Part shown: piece by piece, positions 51,933 to 62,500 of the stretch
Layout: each line of letters opens with the position of its first letter
Position numbering within the stretch: position 1 is the stretch's first letter
Assembly: GCA_016124575.1 (NCBI GenBank)
Contig: WGNM01000023.1
Span: 124,001 to 188,000 of the forward strand
Length of the DNA stretch: 64,000 nucleotides
Direction of reading: 5' to 3'
Source: Cryomorphaceae bacterium
GTDB taxonomy: Bacteria; Bacteroidota; Bacteroidia; Flavobacteriales_D; Sanyastnellaceae
Made by a program: the position numbers and the translations under genes
The notes under the pieces: generated by a model
Seen by the model: only the letters and a program-made list of their open reading frames with translations
The model's database searches: none
What the model was told of the DNA's origin: nothing

Positions 51933-54900
51933 ATGAAAAAGACACTCGTTCTATTTTGTGTTTTGACATCTGCCATTGTTTCAATGGCGCAAACCACACC
52001 CCTTACCAGTCCAGTAATTCAAGAGTCTGCCATCACTGGTGCTGACCTCATAAAGAAATACAGAAGTCTTGAAATGGCTGTGTTTCAAATGACCCGCGAT
52101 GAGTGGGAAATTTTCCGTGCTTGGGAAGGTTATGACAAGCGAGCAATTGAAGAAATTATTGACGCTCGTAAAGCAGAATATACCCCAACAGCTAATTTGT
52201 TGAAGAACTCTCGCATGGTTGATGATTGTGATTGTTGGATAGAGCCTGACGAAACATACGAGGAAATTATAACCGCAGACTGGAATGAGTGTGGCGGTGG
52301 CGGTATCGACGTTGACTGTTGGTTTGGTCCTGTCTTCTTGGAAGGCTGGAACTTCAACCTATACGGTAACAATTACAATTCAATTTACATCAACTCAAAG
52401 GGTACCATTTCATTTGGTGCTGGTTTTATAGATTGGACACCTGATGAATTTCCTGGATCAACTTACAACCAAGTAGCTGGTTTTTGGGCGGATTTTGATT
52501 TTAGAACGGGTGGTCAATTGTTTTATAAAGTTACTCCTGAGGCGACATATATCAACTATGTGAACGTCGGCTATTGGAACAACCAAGGGGGCCTTCGCAA
52601 CACATTTCAGATTACAATTACGCCAAGCACTGGCGGTGTTTTGGGTGACGATAAAAACGTTCAAATTTGTTTTCAAGATATGCAGTGGGCGCACGGTGAC
52701 GTTGGTGGTGGAGGCGGCTTTGGCGGTCCTAACCCTGCGGTAGTTGGTGCTGACGTAAGTGCTGCTAGTGGGCCAAACATCCAATTCGGTCGATTTAACC
52801 TGAATAACAGCGCTTACAACGGTCCGTACGGAGCAGCCAACAACCAACAAGATGGTGTGCATTGGTTGGATTACAAAACCTTTGAGTTTTCGACAGTTGG
52901 AGCGGCACAATCAAACATCCCTCCTATTTCAACAGGAAGCTTTGGTTGCGATACGTTGATAGTGTGTTTGAACGACACTTTACCTATCGATATTTCATTT
53001 CTTGCCCCTGAAACCAATCAACAAGTTTCAATAAATGTAGCTGGCGACTTGAATGGTTATTCAGTAATAAACCAAACAAACGGTAATACCGCTGCTTTGA
53101 ATGCCATATTTGTTGGCTCAACTGGTAACTTAGGTATTCATGACATTACAATTACGGCTACTGATACTGGAAACCCTGCTGGAGTAACCGTTGTTGATCT
53201 TGTGATAAATGTAATTGACGTTGAATTGCCGCCATTGACCATTGCAGGTGATTTGTCATTGTGTCCTGGTCAAACTGCAGAACTTTCTGCATCACCTGGC
53301 TTTGATTCATACAGTTGGACGAACGGTTGTGATTCTCAAGATTGCAGCAGTACCATAGGAGGAGCGCAGATACTGACAGCAACATATCAAGGCTGCGAAG
53401 CGGTATTACCATTTACCTTGGTATATTCTGCTTACTTCAACCCACCAATTACAATTGTATCGAACCCGACGTGTTCGGATGTCCCTGCTGTAGTAACCGT
53501 TACTCAACCTCTGCCGAATCAGCCTCAGTATGTTGATTATATGTGGGAGGGCGACTGGAACGGCGGCGGTGGAGAAATCATCAGCGACAACGATGATGTA
53601 GCAGAAGTTTCTTGTGGTATTTTCCGCCTTGTTGTTGAGAATGACCTTGGCTGCTTGGGTCAACGCGTATTTATTGTAGAATGTGTTGACGCGTTTATTC
53701 CAGATGACATTTGGTCGGGAGCATATTGCGACGGTATTGAGCCAGTAACATTCGATGGCGGGTTCTCAGAACCTGCGGAAGGGAATTTAACCATCTATTT
53801 GCAATCATCGAACACAAATGGTTGGAATGGTTCTTACGCCCAGCTATATATCGACGGTGAGCCATATTCTCCCTCATTTACAATTACGAATACATTCGGA
53901 CAATTCATCATCCCAATTGAGTTTGGACAATTGTTAGAAATAGAATACGTATCAGCGCCTGGAACAACCGATGCGAACAACACCATCCAGTTATTTAACT
54001 GCGCCCCGTCGAATTCATCGGGTTCGTTGATTATGTCCCCTGGAATAGTATATTCATCTGAAAGTGGGTGCAATGCTCTACCAGCTTTTGGTGAATGGAC
54101 CGTTGTTTCAGGTCCTGCTGGCGGAATCTTCTCAGACATCAACCAGTACAACTCGACCTTTACACCCGCAGAGGGAGCATATGGATTGTATGAGATTTGC
54201 TTTGCAGAAGAGTCTTGCAATATTCAGTATTGTTATGAGCTCGAATACACGCAAGAGCCAACAATTTCGCTGAGCACCAATGATGTTACTTTGTGCGGTA
54301 CAGAAAGTGCTACAATCAATGCAACGATAACTGACTTAGGTGGAACAGCTACCATTAACTGGCCTGCACCGGGTACTGATAACGTTCTTACAAACACCTA
54401 TAGCTTTAATACGCCTCAAAACATCAATTCGCAGGTAACAATTACCAACGGATGTGGTAACGATAGCGCGCCTCTTAACATCAGTGTGCAGTCTGTACCT
54501 CAAACCCCTGTTTTGACAGACGCCATACTTTGTGACGGAGGAACTGTTCCATTTGACCCGATAACAGGAGCGGCAGACACCCCTGATTTGGTATATTCAT
54601 GGACACTCAACAACGCTGTTATAAGCACTGATGATGCAATTTTGGCTGCAGAAACAGGAACATACTGTGTGAACATCTCAAACGATTGTTTGCCAAACGG
54701 AGTGAGTGATTGTGCAGATGTTTCAATTTCAGCGCCACTGAACCAACCGGTGTTGAATTTCTATGCTGATTGTGATGGTGATGGACAAGGAACCATTTTC
54801 CTTCAAAACATGCCAAACAACAACTACATTGTTGAATGGCCTGATGGGTCGAGTGGTTATTCATGGACTGTAAGCAACAGCGGATTATTTGATGTGACGA

Positions 54901-55490
54901 TTACTGATCCAGGTAACTGTTTCACAGAGACGTTTAACTCAAATGTATTCATCGGTGTTGCTCCAACCATCAACCCTGAACCTACAACCGCAATTGTACT
55001 TTGTCCGGAAATACAAAACACATTCAGCATGAATTCTCCAAACTCCATTCCTGACGGGTATGTTTGGACGGTTAACTGTGGCAATGGTGTTACACTTTCT
55101 GGCAACGGTGATGATTTGGTGCTTAGTTCAGCAAACCTTTCAACAGATTGTTGGGGTCAAGTACTAACGTTAACTGGAACAGCCAGTAACCCATGTGGTT
55201 CTGTTTCTAGCCAGTTTGATGTCTTTATTGATGCTTGCGAAATCACCATTCCGAACGTTATTACTCCTAACGGCGATAGCGTAAACGACACCTTTAAAGT
55301 AGAAGGTTTGGATGTTTACAACAACGTTTTCTTCAACGTTTTCAACCGTTGGGGTGGGTTAGTTTATGAAAATGAAAATTACAGATCAGGAGATTTCAAC
55401 GCTCGTGAAGTTGAAGATGGAACTTACTTCTATGTTCTTGTGTTGCCAAACGGCCGCGAGCACAAAGGTTCGTTCACTGTATCTCGATAA
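51933..55490 (+). CDS. Large secreted adhesin with NIDO-like domain, T9SS type B cargo
   Basis: 1185 residues. Signal peptide MKKTLVLFCVLTSAIVSMAQ. Residues about 110-320 (NLYGNNYNSIYINSKGTISF, NQVAGFWADFDFRTGGQLFY, NVQICFQDMQWAHGDVGG) resemble a nidogen-like (NIDO) beta domain. Then come several Ig/PKD-like domains (AELSASPGFDSYSWTNGC, TINWPAPGTDN, DLVYSWTLNNAVIST) typical of gliding-associated adhesins. The end PNVITPNGDSVNDTFKVEG... FNRWGGLVYENENY ... HKGSFTVSR is the type B T9SS sorting domain. Probably exported to the surface, and possibly regulated by the sigma/anti-sigma pair just upstream; that link is inference. Confidence 0.9.
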   Translation: MKKTLVLFCVLTSAIVSMAQTTPLTSPVIQESAITGADLIKKYRSLEMAVFQMTRDEWEIFRAWEGYDKRAIEEIIDARKAEYTPTANLLKNSRMVDDCDCWIEPDETYEEIITADWNECGGGGIDVDCWFGPVFLEGWNFNLYGNNYNSIYINSKGTISFGAGFIDWTPDEFPGSTYNQVAGFWADFDFRTGGQLFYKVTPEATYINYVNVGYWNNQGGLRNTFQITITPSTGGVLGDDKNVQICFQDMQWAHGDVGGGGGFGGPNPAVVGADVSAASGPNIQFGRFNLNNSAYNGPYGAANNQQDGVHWLDYKTFEFSTVGAAQSNIPPISTGSFGCDTLIVCLNDTLPIDISFLAPETNQQVSINVAGDLNGYSVINQTNGNTAALNAIFVGSTGNLGIHDITITATDTGNPAGVTVVDLVINVIDVELPPLTIAGDLSLCPGQTAELSASPGFDSYSWTNGCDSQDCSSTIGGAQILTATYQGCEAVLPFTLVYSAYFNPPITIVSNPTCSDVPAVVTVTQPLPNQPQYVDYMWEGDWNGGGGEIISDNDDVAEVSCGIFRLVVENDLGCLGQRVFIVECVDAFIPDDIWSGAYCDGIEPVTFDGGFSEPAEGNLTIYLQSSNTNGWNGSYAQLYIDGEPYSPSFTITNTFGQFIIPIEFGQLLEIEYVSAPGTTDANNTIQLFNCAPSNSSGSLIMSPGIVYSSESGCNALPAFGEWTVVSGPAGGIFSDINQYNSTFTPAEGAYGLYEICFAEESCNIQYCYELEYTQEPTISLSTNDVTLCGTESATINATITDLGGTATINWPAPGTDNVLTNTYSFNTPQNINSQVTITNGCGNDSAPLNISVQSVPQTPVLTDAILCDGGTVPFDPITGAADTPDLVYSWTLNNAVISTDDAILAAETGTYCVNISNDCLPNGVSDCADVSISAPLNQPVLNFYADCDGDGQGTIFLQNMPNNNYIVEWPDGSSGYSWTVSNSGLFDVTITDPGNCFTETFNSNVFIGVAPTINPEPTTAIVLCPEIQNTFSMNSPNSIPDGYVWTVNCGNGVTLSGNGDDLVLSSANLSTDCWGQVLTLTGTASNPCGSVSSQFDVFIDACEITIPNVITPNGDSVNDTFKVEGLDVYNNVFFNVFNRWGGLVYENENYRSGDFNAREVEDGTYFYVLVLPNGREHKGSFTVSR

Positions 55491-55507
55491 TCGACTATAA
55501 CATTTTG

Positions 55508-55538
55508 AAAGGGGACTCTTTAGGGTCCCCTTTTTTTT
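55508..55538 (+). terminator. Intrinsic terminator before radA
   Basis: AAAGGGGAC (55508-55516) pairs with GTCCCCTTT (55525-55533) with an 8-base loop, followed by a run of T to 55538. It ends the transcript of the adhesin gene. Confidence 0.88.
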
Positions 55539-55548
55539 AGTTTTATAC

Positions 55549-56907
55549 ATGGCCAAAATAAAAACGCAGTTTGTTTGCCAAGAATGCGGCGCACATGCCC
55601 CTAAATGGATCGGCAAATGTCCGTCTTGCAACAACTGGAACACCTACGTTGAAGAAACTGTGTCTGCCGCACCCGCTGTTACCTTCAGAAAACCAAAAAT
55701 GGGCGGCGTACAGCAAGCCGCTCCCTTATCAAATTATTCAAGCAGCACGCAGGCGAGAATTGTTGTGAAGGATGATGAATTACAGCGTGTTTTAGGCGGT
55801 GGAATTGTGCCCGGGAGTTTAATTCTTTGTGGCGGTGAGCCCGGTATAGGTAAGTCTACACTTTTGCTTCAAACAGCCATGGGGTTTGATCGCCAAACCG
55901 TATTGTATGTGTCGGGTGAAGAAAGTCCTGAACAAATTAAAATGCGCGCTGAACGTATTGGTGAATTGAAAGACACCCTGTTTGTATTGCCCGAAACAAA
56001 CGTACAAGCCATCATAGAGCAAAGCAATATACTCAAGCCAGCGCTAATTATAGTCGACTCAATTCAGACGCTTTACAGCCAAGAACTAGAGTCGAGTCCC
56101 GGAAGTGTTAGCCAAGTTCGAGAAACCGCCTCAATTCTTCTCGAAATGGCCAAAACGCAGCACATACCCATCATACTCATCGGACATATAACAAAAGAAG
56201 GATCTTTGGCTGGGCCAAAAGTTTTGGAACACATGGTAGATGTCGTACTTCAATTCGAGGGAGACCGGTACCATGCGTTTCGAATTCTGAGAACCATTAA
56301 AAACCGATTTGGATCAGCGCATGAATTGGGTATTTATGAGATGCATGAAGACGGGCTTCGACCGGTAACCAATCCATCAGCTCTATTGATGGGCGAGAAG
56401 AACGCACAGCTAAGTGGCAGTGCTATAGCTGCTTCTCTCGAGGGGATGCGGCCACTTATGATTGAGATTCAGGCCTTGGTTAGTTCAGCGGTATATGGCA
56501 CCCCGCAGAGATCAGCAACAGGCATGGACTTGCGGAGGTTGAATATGTTGCTCGCAGTGCTTGAAAAACGATGTGGGTTCAAGCTGGGGATGAAAGATGT
56601 CTTTCTGAACATTGCCGGCGGTATTCGCGTTGAAGACCCGGCGTTAGACTTAGCTGTGGTGTGTTCAATTCTTTCAAGCACTTTGGATTTAGCAATTTCA
56701 CCAGATTGTGCATTTGCAGCTGAAATTGGACTTTCTGGAGAGGTTCGTCCCGTATCTAAAATAGAACAACGCATTTCTGAGGCTGCGAAAATGGGGTTCA
56801 AAAAAATCTTTATCTCAGAGTTTACGAGGAACTTGAAAAAACCATCGAATATACAGGTCGTTACGGTAGGACATGTTGGTGAAATCCACCGGATACTCTT
56901 TAATTAA
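55549..56907 (+). CDS. radA: DNA repair protein RadA (Sms)
   Basis: 452 residues, normal length. RadA/Sms is a RecA-like motor that promotes branch migration of recombination intermediates. N-terminal zinc finger FVCQECGAHAPKWIGKCPSC (Cys positions conserved), Walker A GGEPGIGKSTLLLQTAMG, family motif KNRFGSAHELGIYEM, and a C-terminal Lon-protease-like domain (TPQRSATGMDLRRLNMLLAV ... LSGEVRPVSKIEQRISEAAK). Its end overlaps the opposite-strand rsmI by 8 nt. Confidence 0.96.
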   Translation: MAKIKTQFVCQECGAHAPKWIGKCPSCNNWNTYVEETVSAAPAVTFRKPKMGGVQQAAPLSNYSSSTQARIVVKDDELQRVLGGGIVPGSLILCGGEPGIGKSTLLLQTAMGFDRQTVLYVSGEESPEQIKMRAERIGELKDTLFVLPETNVQAIIEQSNILKPALIIVDSIQTLYSQELESSPGSVSQVRETASILLEMAKTQHIPIILIGHITKEGSLAGPKVLEHMVDVVLQFEGDRYHAFRILRTIKNRFGSAHELGIYEMHEDGLRPVTNPSALLMGEKNAQLSGSAIAASLEGMRPLMIEIQALVSSAVYGTPQRSATGMDLRRLNMLLAVLEKRCGFKLGMKDVFLNIAGGIRVEDPALDLAVVCSILSSTLDLAISPDCAFAAEIGLSGEVRPVSKIEQRISEAAKMGFKKIFISEFTRNLKKPSNIQVVTVGHVGEIHRILFN

Positions 56908-57571
56908 CTCCTGCCACAACTACTACAAACTCCCCTCTCGGAGCGTTCGCTTTGAAATGAGCAAGCACCTCTTCTACCGTGCCGCGCACTGTTTCTTCGT
57001 GTAGTTTTGAGATCTCTCTTGAAACAGACACCAAGCGATCAGGACCGGCAATGGCCGACAATTGTTCAAGAAGCTTGATGACGCGGTGCGGTGATTCGTA
57101 TAACACCGAAGTAGCGTTGCTTGAGGTAAGTGCCTCCAATCTTTTTTGTCGTCCTTTTTTGTGCGGTAAAAATCCCTCGAAGTAAAAACGGTCCAGTGGA
57201 AGTCCAGACACGGCCAAAGCAGGTATAACGGCTGTTGCACCGGGAAGACATTCAACCTTGATATGCTGTTCTACGCATGCGCGAACCAATAAAAACCCTG
57301 GGTCAGATATGCCAGGAGTGCCCGCATCGGTTACAAGTGCCATCTCTGTTCCAGAAAGAATCTCTTCAACTACTCGATCGAGTACTTTGTGTTCATTGTG
57401 CTGATGAAATGCACGAAGGGGGGTGTCAATACCATAATGGCGAAGCAGTTTTGATGATGTGCGTGTATCTTCTGCAAGCACTACAGAAACGGCTTTCAAT
57501 ACTTCAACAGCACGAAAGGTCATGTCGCCTAGATTTCCAACTGGCGTAGGAACAAGGGTTAGCTTACTCAC
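56900..57571 (-). CDS. rsmI: 16S rRNA (cytidine1402-2'-O)-methyltransferase
   Basis: 223 residues, slightly shorter than the about 280-residue proteobacterial form and in line with Bacteroidota. SAM-dependent tetrapyrrole-methylase-fold enzyme modifying C1402 in the ribosomal P site. Seen: LTLVPTPVGNLGDMTFRAVE, VLAEDTRTSSKLLRHY, LVTDAGTPGISDPGFLL, CLPGATAVIPALAVSGLP and FYFEGFLPHKKGRQ, all standard RsmI motifs. Overlaps the next gene (57568-58239) by 4 nt, so translationally coupled. Confidence 0.93.
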   Translation of the reverse strand: MSKLTLVPTPVGNLGDMTFRAVEVLKAVSVVLAEDTRTSSKLLRHYGIDTPLRAFHQHNEHKVLDRVVEEILSGTEMALVTDAGTPGISDPGFLLVRACVEQHIKVECLPGATAVIPALAVSGLPLDRFYFEGFLPHKKGRQKRLEALTSSNATSVLYESPHRVIKLLEQLSAIAGPDRLVSVSREISKLHEETVRGTVEEVLAHFKANAPRGEFVVVVAGVN

Positions 57572-58239
57572 AAGAAACGACGTTCAACGAGGTCTTCGAA
57601 CTGTTCGGTAGCGGGTTCTTCGTCACTCCATTTATACTTCACTCGCAGCTCTGAGCATTTAACTTCAGCCTCAGAAAAAGAAGGCATCTTGTTGATCTCC
57701 GATACTGCTTCATCGTAAGCAATTGCGTCACCAGCAAACAATGTGTTTATGAACAAGAACTTCTGATTAAGGCCAATGGCCTTTTTTAAATCTGCGATCG
57801 GACTTTTGCTCAGTTTTTCACCAATGCTCTCATGTTCAACTGGTTTTTTTGATGGGGAAGGCTGGGCGGGTGAAAAAGGAATTGGGGCGGGTGCAACCTC
57901 TGGAATTTCTTCGAAAAGAGACTCTTGTTCAATGGGCGTTTCAACCTTTGACTCCACCTCTGTTGCCAATTCAGGTTCTTCTGCAACTTCCACTAAAGGC
58001 TCTTCAATGGGAAGTTCGGGCACAACGGTTTCGGCCGACATTGGCATTTCTCTTGTCGTATGAACCAGTTCATCGTATGCCCTGTAACGCAGGACAACAA
58101 GCCGCTCATAGATTTCACGGGCATTTTCAAGTGCAAATTGAAGATCTTCCAACTCCAATTCTCCATCCTCTAAATGAAGAATTTGATTGTGAAGCTGGTT
58201 GCTTAAGTGGCTAATTGATTGGTATTCTTTATCTGACAT
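57568..58239 (-). CDS. Conserved Bacteroidota protein, coiled-coil and acidic linker, unknown function
   Basis: 223 residues, no signal peptide or membrane span. N-terminal helix-rich 70 residues (YQSISHLSNQLHNQILHLED, REIYERLVVLRYRAYD) look like a coiled coil. A Glu/Pro-rich disordered linker (about 75-150) joins a C-terminal domain (ESIGEKLSKSPIADLKKAIG, LNQKFLFINTLFAGDAIAYD), which recurs in short Bacteroidota proteins of unknown function and is the most conserved part. Upstream partner of rsmI with a 4-nt overlap; 43 nt after the MmcQ-like gene. Confidence 0.75.
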   Translation of the reverse strand: MSDKEYQSISHLSNQLHNQILHLEDGELELEDLQFALENAREIYERLVVLRYRAYDELVHTTREMPMSAETVVPELPIEEPLVEVAEEPELATEVESKVETPIEQESLFEEIPEVAPAPIPFSPAQPSPSKKPVEHESIGEKLSKSPIADLKKAIGLNQKFLFINTLFAGDAIAYDEAVSEINKMPSFSEAEVKCSELRVKYKWSDEEPATEQFEDLVERRFL

Positions 58240-58281
58240 GAGCGACGTCTGTAGCTACAAAAATACACTCTTTGCCGACAA

Positions 58282-58632
58282 TCACAGCCCCGATTCCAGT
58301 CTTTGCTTTTTTGTGAGCCCTCCAACAACCAAATCATAGCTGTTTTTTGTCCATTCGAATATCAATTGGTCGTCTATCGACCCATCCATTTCAATGGTAT
58401 TCCAGTGCTTTTTACTCATGTGATAGCCTGCTCTGACAGAGCTATACATTTCGCGCAATTCAATAGCCCTCTCAGGATTACACTTCAAATTAACGCTGCT
58501 GAATTGCTCGAGATTGGTCAATGCGAAAATCTTGCCTCCTACCTTGAACGTGAGGACATGGTCGTCGAAAGGAAGATCTTCTGTAACAGCTGAAAGATTC
58601 AGACAAAATGACCTAAAATCTTCAATATTCAT
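58282..58632 (-). CDS. MmcQ/YjbR family protein
   Basis: 116 residues, the family's usual length. Recognised by MNIEDFRSFCLNLSAVTEDL, PFDDHVLTFKVGGKIFALTN, NLKCNPERAIELREMYSSVR and HMSKKHWNTIEMDGSIDDQL: the double-wing, DNA-binding-like CyaY-shaped fold of YjbR. Function is not established; it is often predicted to bind DNA. It starts 2 nt after the PorP/SprF gene ends, probably in the same transcript. Confidence 0.9.
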   Translation of the reverse strand: MNIEDFRSFCLNLSAVTEDLPFDDHVLTFKVGGKIFALTNLEQFSSVNLKCNPERAIELREMYSSVRAGYHMSKKHWNTIEMDGSIDDQLIFEWTKNSYDLVVGGLTKKQRLESGL

Positions 58633-58633
58633 G

Positions 58634-59542
58634 TTACTGATTGAATCTAAAGCCGATTAAAATTTCGTGGGTGCCAGAGCTATAATTCTTCAATCCGCTT
58701 GTGGTGATGTCGTATGCATAAGCCAAATTGATTGACTCCTTGAACTGATAACCGGCCATCACCACAACAGCATCTGCGCTGCGGTATGAACCTCCTAACC
58801 AGACCATGTTTTTGTACCACAACCTCAAATTCCCTTCCCACTTCATAGGAACTGGACTCACGTATTTTATCAATACCGAAGGCTCAAGTTTGATGTCATC
58901 ATTCACGGCATATTTATATCCTGCCATGATGTAATAATGGTCTTCGAGCTTATTCAACTCTTGGTTTTGAGAATCGAACACACTGATTTCATTTTGAATC
59001 AGTTGGGGAAGTGAAAAGCCAACAAACCAATTTTCTCCGTAGAGATGCGCTCCAAAAGTTGCGTCAAATACCGTTTGTGACTGCAGTTGTCCTAAAAGTG
59101 CTGGGTCACCATCTTGAGCAAGCTTGATCTTAGAACCATCGATGGCGAATTGTTGAACACCACCCGACAATCCGAGACCGAGCTTCACTTTGTCGTTCAA
59201 AAAGACATGATACGCATACGACAATTGAATGCCTGTTCTTCTGGTTGGACCTGCGTTGTCGGTAAATAGATGTCCACCTACCCCCATGTGCGGATTTCTC
59301 AGTGGTCCTTGCAACGACAGTGTAAACGTGCGCGGTGCATCCGTAATACCGGTCCATTGCGTGCGGTTCATGCCCTTCACCTCAAACCATGGATTTGAGC
59401 CTGCGATTGCAGGATTCAAAACATATGCGTTTTCAGGAAACAAGCTCAATTGCGGCAGTTGCTGTGCCACCGATGAGCTAGATGTCATCAGAGCAATAGC
59501 TACAGTGGCGCACGTCCAAAGTGTGTTTATAAACTTCTTCAT
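58634..59542 (-). CDS. PorP/SprF-family outer-membrane protein
   Basis: 302 residues. Signal peptide MKKFINTLWTCATVAIALMTSSSSVAQ. Family features: LPQLSLFPENAYVLNPAIAGSNP at the start of the mature part (the N-terminal signature 'Q..LNP..AG'), WTGITDAPRTFTLSLQGPL, NKGVGGHLFTDNAGPTRRTG-like GVGGHLFTDNAGPTRRTG, and the C-terminal barrel strands ending HEILIGFRF. PorP/SprF proteins are paired with specific large T9SS adhesins and needed for their surface export or anchoring. The ATG overlaps the stop of the giant SprB-like gene by one base (TAATG), so the pair is a coupled SprB-SprF unit. Confidence 0.93.
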   Translation of the reverse strand: MKKFINTLWTCATVAIALMTSSSSVAQQLPQLSLFPENAYVLNPAIAGSNPWFEVKGMNRTQWTGITDAPRTFTLSLQGPLRNPHMGVGGHLFTDNAGPTRRTGIQLSYAYHVFLNDKVKLGLGLSGGVQQFAIDGSKIKLAQDGDPALLGQLQSQTVFDATFGAHLYGENWFVGFSLPQLIQNEISVFDSQNQELNKLEDHYYIMAGYKYAVNDDIKLEPSVLIKYVSPVPMKWEGNLRLWYKNMVWLGGSYRSADAVVVMAGYQFKESINLAYAYDITTSGLKNYSSGTHEILIGFRFNQ

Positions 59543-62500
59543 TATCTTACAATTGTAACAGGTCCTGTGATAGGATTCTGGAATTGTGGTTCGTTAACTT
59601 CGATAACATAGTAATAGGTTCCAATTGGGAGTGGGTCACCGTTATACGTTCCATCCCACGGAGTGTTATACCCATTGCTGCTAAACACTTCTTCTCCCCA
59701 TCTGCTGTATACATTGACTTGAATGTTCGGGTAGAAAGCTGAGTTGGCAATAATCCATTGGTCGTTCATAGCATCACCATTCGGAGTGAAACCTGAAGGG
59801 ATGTCGATGCTAGGTATAATGAGAACAAAAGTGCTATCAGTGGCCGAACAGCCTTTCAAGTCGGTTACTTCAACATAGAAATAGCTGCTTGCTGATAGTT
59901 CAATTGTTTGTGGGTTTTGTTCATCGTCATTCTGCAAAAGACCCGCTGGCGACCAAACAATGAGGTTGTTACTATCGGTTGTTGGGTTACCTCCCAATGT
60001 CGCTGTTTCTTCAGCAAACACTTCTTGGTCTTCCCCTGCGTTTACAGTTGGTAGCGGATTGAATGTCACCACGACCTCATCAGAAACAATACAGTCTCCA
60101 TCTTGAACAAAGTATGTATAGGTGAGATCTCCGAGTCCTTGTGTTGTAGAAAGTGTATCTGTTACAGCTATTTGATTGCTATTGCTGTCTTCCCACCACG
60201 TCGATGTTGCGCCATTATTTTCCCCGATAATGAAAACTAGATTCCCATCACAAAGCATCAAATCTGGTCCAGCATCCGCGACAGCGTCTCCTGTAAATCC
60301 AATGCTCAAGGCTGTTGCTTCAAATGAACAACCGTTGGCATCTTCAACCAATAAGTCGTACATACCAACTCCAACATTTTCAAGGTTTTGCGTGTTCTGT
60401 GTGTTTCCGTCAGCGTCGGTCCATGTAATGGTATACTCTTCAACACCACCTAGAACTGCGATAGAAATAGATCCATCTTCGCTCGTTAAACAGGTCGCGT
60501 CAACAATTCCTGTTATTGACACCTCCAATAACTGCGGTTCTTCTATTTGGAATTGCTGTGTAACCACACATCCTGCATCGTCTCCCAAGGTGAGTTCATA
60601 CGTGCCCGGTTCGAGTGAAAAGATGTCTTCTGCAGTTGAAGAAAAGCCATTCGGGCCTACCCAGAACGTGCTGTAAGGAGCAACCCCTCCGGTAACATCT
60701 ATTTCGATGCTTCCGTTGTTATCACCATTGCAAAGCACATCAATATCAACTGCGTTGATGACGATCGGTTCGGGGTCTTGAAGTTCAAAGTTCACGGTTG
60801 TTTCACACATTGCTGCATCTTGTGCAACAACAGTGTAGATTCCCGCGCTCAGGCCTGAAATAGATGGTCCTGTTCCTATTTCACCATTTATGTCTGACCA
60901 TGTAAGTGTGTACGGACCAAAGCCACCTGAAACGGAGAGGTTAAATCCGCCTGAAGCTTCTCCCGGACAAGCGGGTAATATTGTATCAGCTACGAGCACT
61001 ATGGCGTCTGATTGATCAACTTGAACAGATGTTTGAATAGCACATCCATTTTCATCTGTTATCTGCAGGTCGTATTGTCCTGCGAACAGGTTGAAGATGT
61101 CTTCATCAGACGAAGTAAAGCTATCAGGGCCTACCCAATCTGTTGTATAAGCGCCTGTACCACCTGAGATTTCGATTTCGATTGAACCCGTATTTGCGCC
61201 ATTGCAGACAATACCAGTTGGAATGCTGATTACATCCAACGTGTCTGGTGTGATGATACAAACTTGTGTTGTTGCGATACAATCGTTGATGCCTGTAACA
61301 ATAAGATCATAACAACCGGCTTCGAGGTTCGTTAAACTTTGATCTGCTGAAACGAAGCCGTCTGAACCTGTCCAATCAAATAAATACTCGAAAGCATCAC
61401 CAGTAATTGTCGTTTCAATCGCCCCTTCTGCAACGCCATTGCATAGCAAGTCGGTTCTTACTACATCAATAATGATTTCTGCTGGCTGATCTACTTCAAA
61501 GGTTCCTGAAACGAAGCATCCAGAGGCATCAATGATGTCAACAGTATACACCCCTGCTTCTAGGTCTGCAATATCTTCGGTGTCCGCAGTATATGCACCA
61601 TCGTTTACCCAATCGAATGTGTATGGCGCTGTTAAGCCGTTTACAGTTAGCTCAATGGCACCATTGGCTTGTCCGAAACAAAGAACATCGGTGATACTTG
61701 TTGTGAGATCTCCTTCGCTGTTTGAAAGAGCGACATCCAAATTGGCCTGACAACCTTCGGCATCAAATACTTCTATATAGTAGTTTCCTGCAGCCAGATT
61801 TGTTGCAGCAGCATTTGTGCTGATGAGGGCATTTCCATTGTCGGTGTCGTACCAGAAATATGAGAACGGCTCACCATTGCCGCCAAAAACGAAGGCTTCG
61901 AGCACTCCGTCTGTTGCCAAACAAGCAGGCTCAGTAGCGAGGGTTTGGATATCGATTACGTTGCCATCAACCACGGTTATGGTTTGATCAAAAACACATC
62001 CTTCAGCATCGGTAACCGTCAACTGGTAATCTCCTCCTTCAAGCAAAGCAATATCGCTGTTCGCGGATGTGAAACCATTTGGTCCTAACCAAAGGAACGT
62101 AAACGGTGCAACACCCGAAACGATTGATGTCGAGATGCTACCATCAGTGCCGCTGGCACACGTTACATCGGTGATATCTATTTGAACGTCTACAGCTTCA
62201 AAAGCCAACAGGGTGAACGCGGCCGACACGCTGCATGTCTCTTCATCGGTAACTATCACTTGATAGTCGCCTGCCTCGAGGTTTGAGATGTCTTCTGCAA
62301 CATCTACAAACCCATTCGGACCAGTCCAGCTAAAGCTCAGATCGCCAGTGCCTCCAATAGCAGTTATGTCGATGCTTCCTGTGTTTGTTGAGCCACAATC
62401 AAGATCACTCGCTGCGCCTGTCACTTCCAATATGTTCGGAGAGATTTGAATCTCGATGCTGGCAAATGCCAAACAGCCGAGCTCATCTTCCACTTGGGCG

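Noticed and set aside
60176-60676. 166-residue plus-strand ORF inside the SprB array
   Set aside because: It is a reverse frame of the repeats and the same pattern recurs at other repeats, which shows it follows from the repeat sequence.
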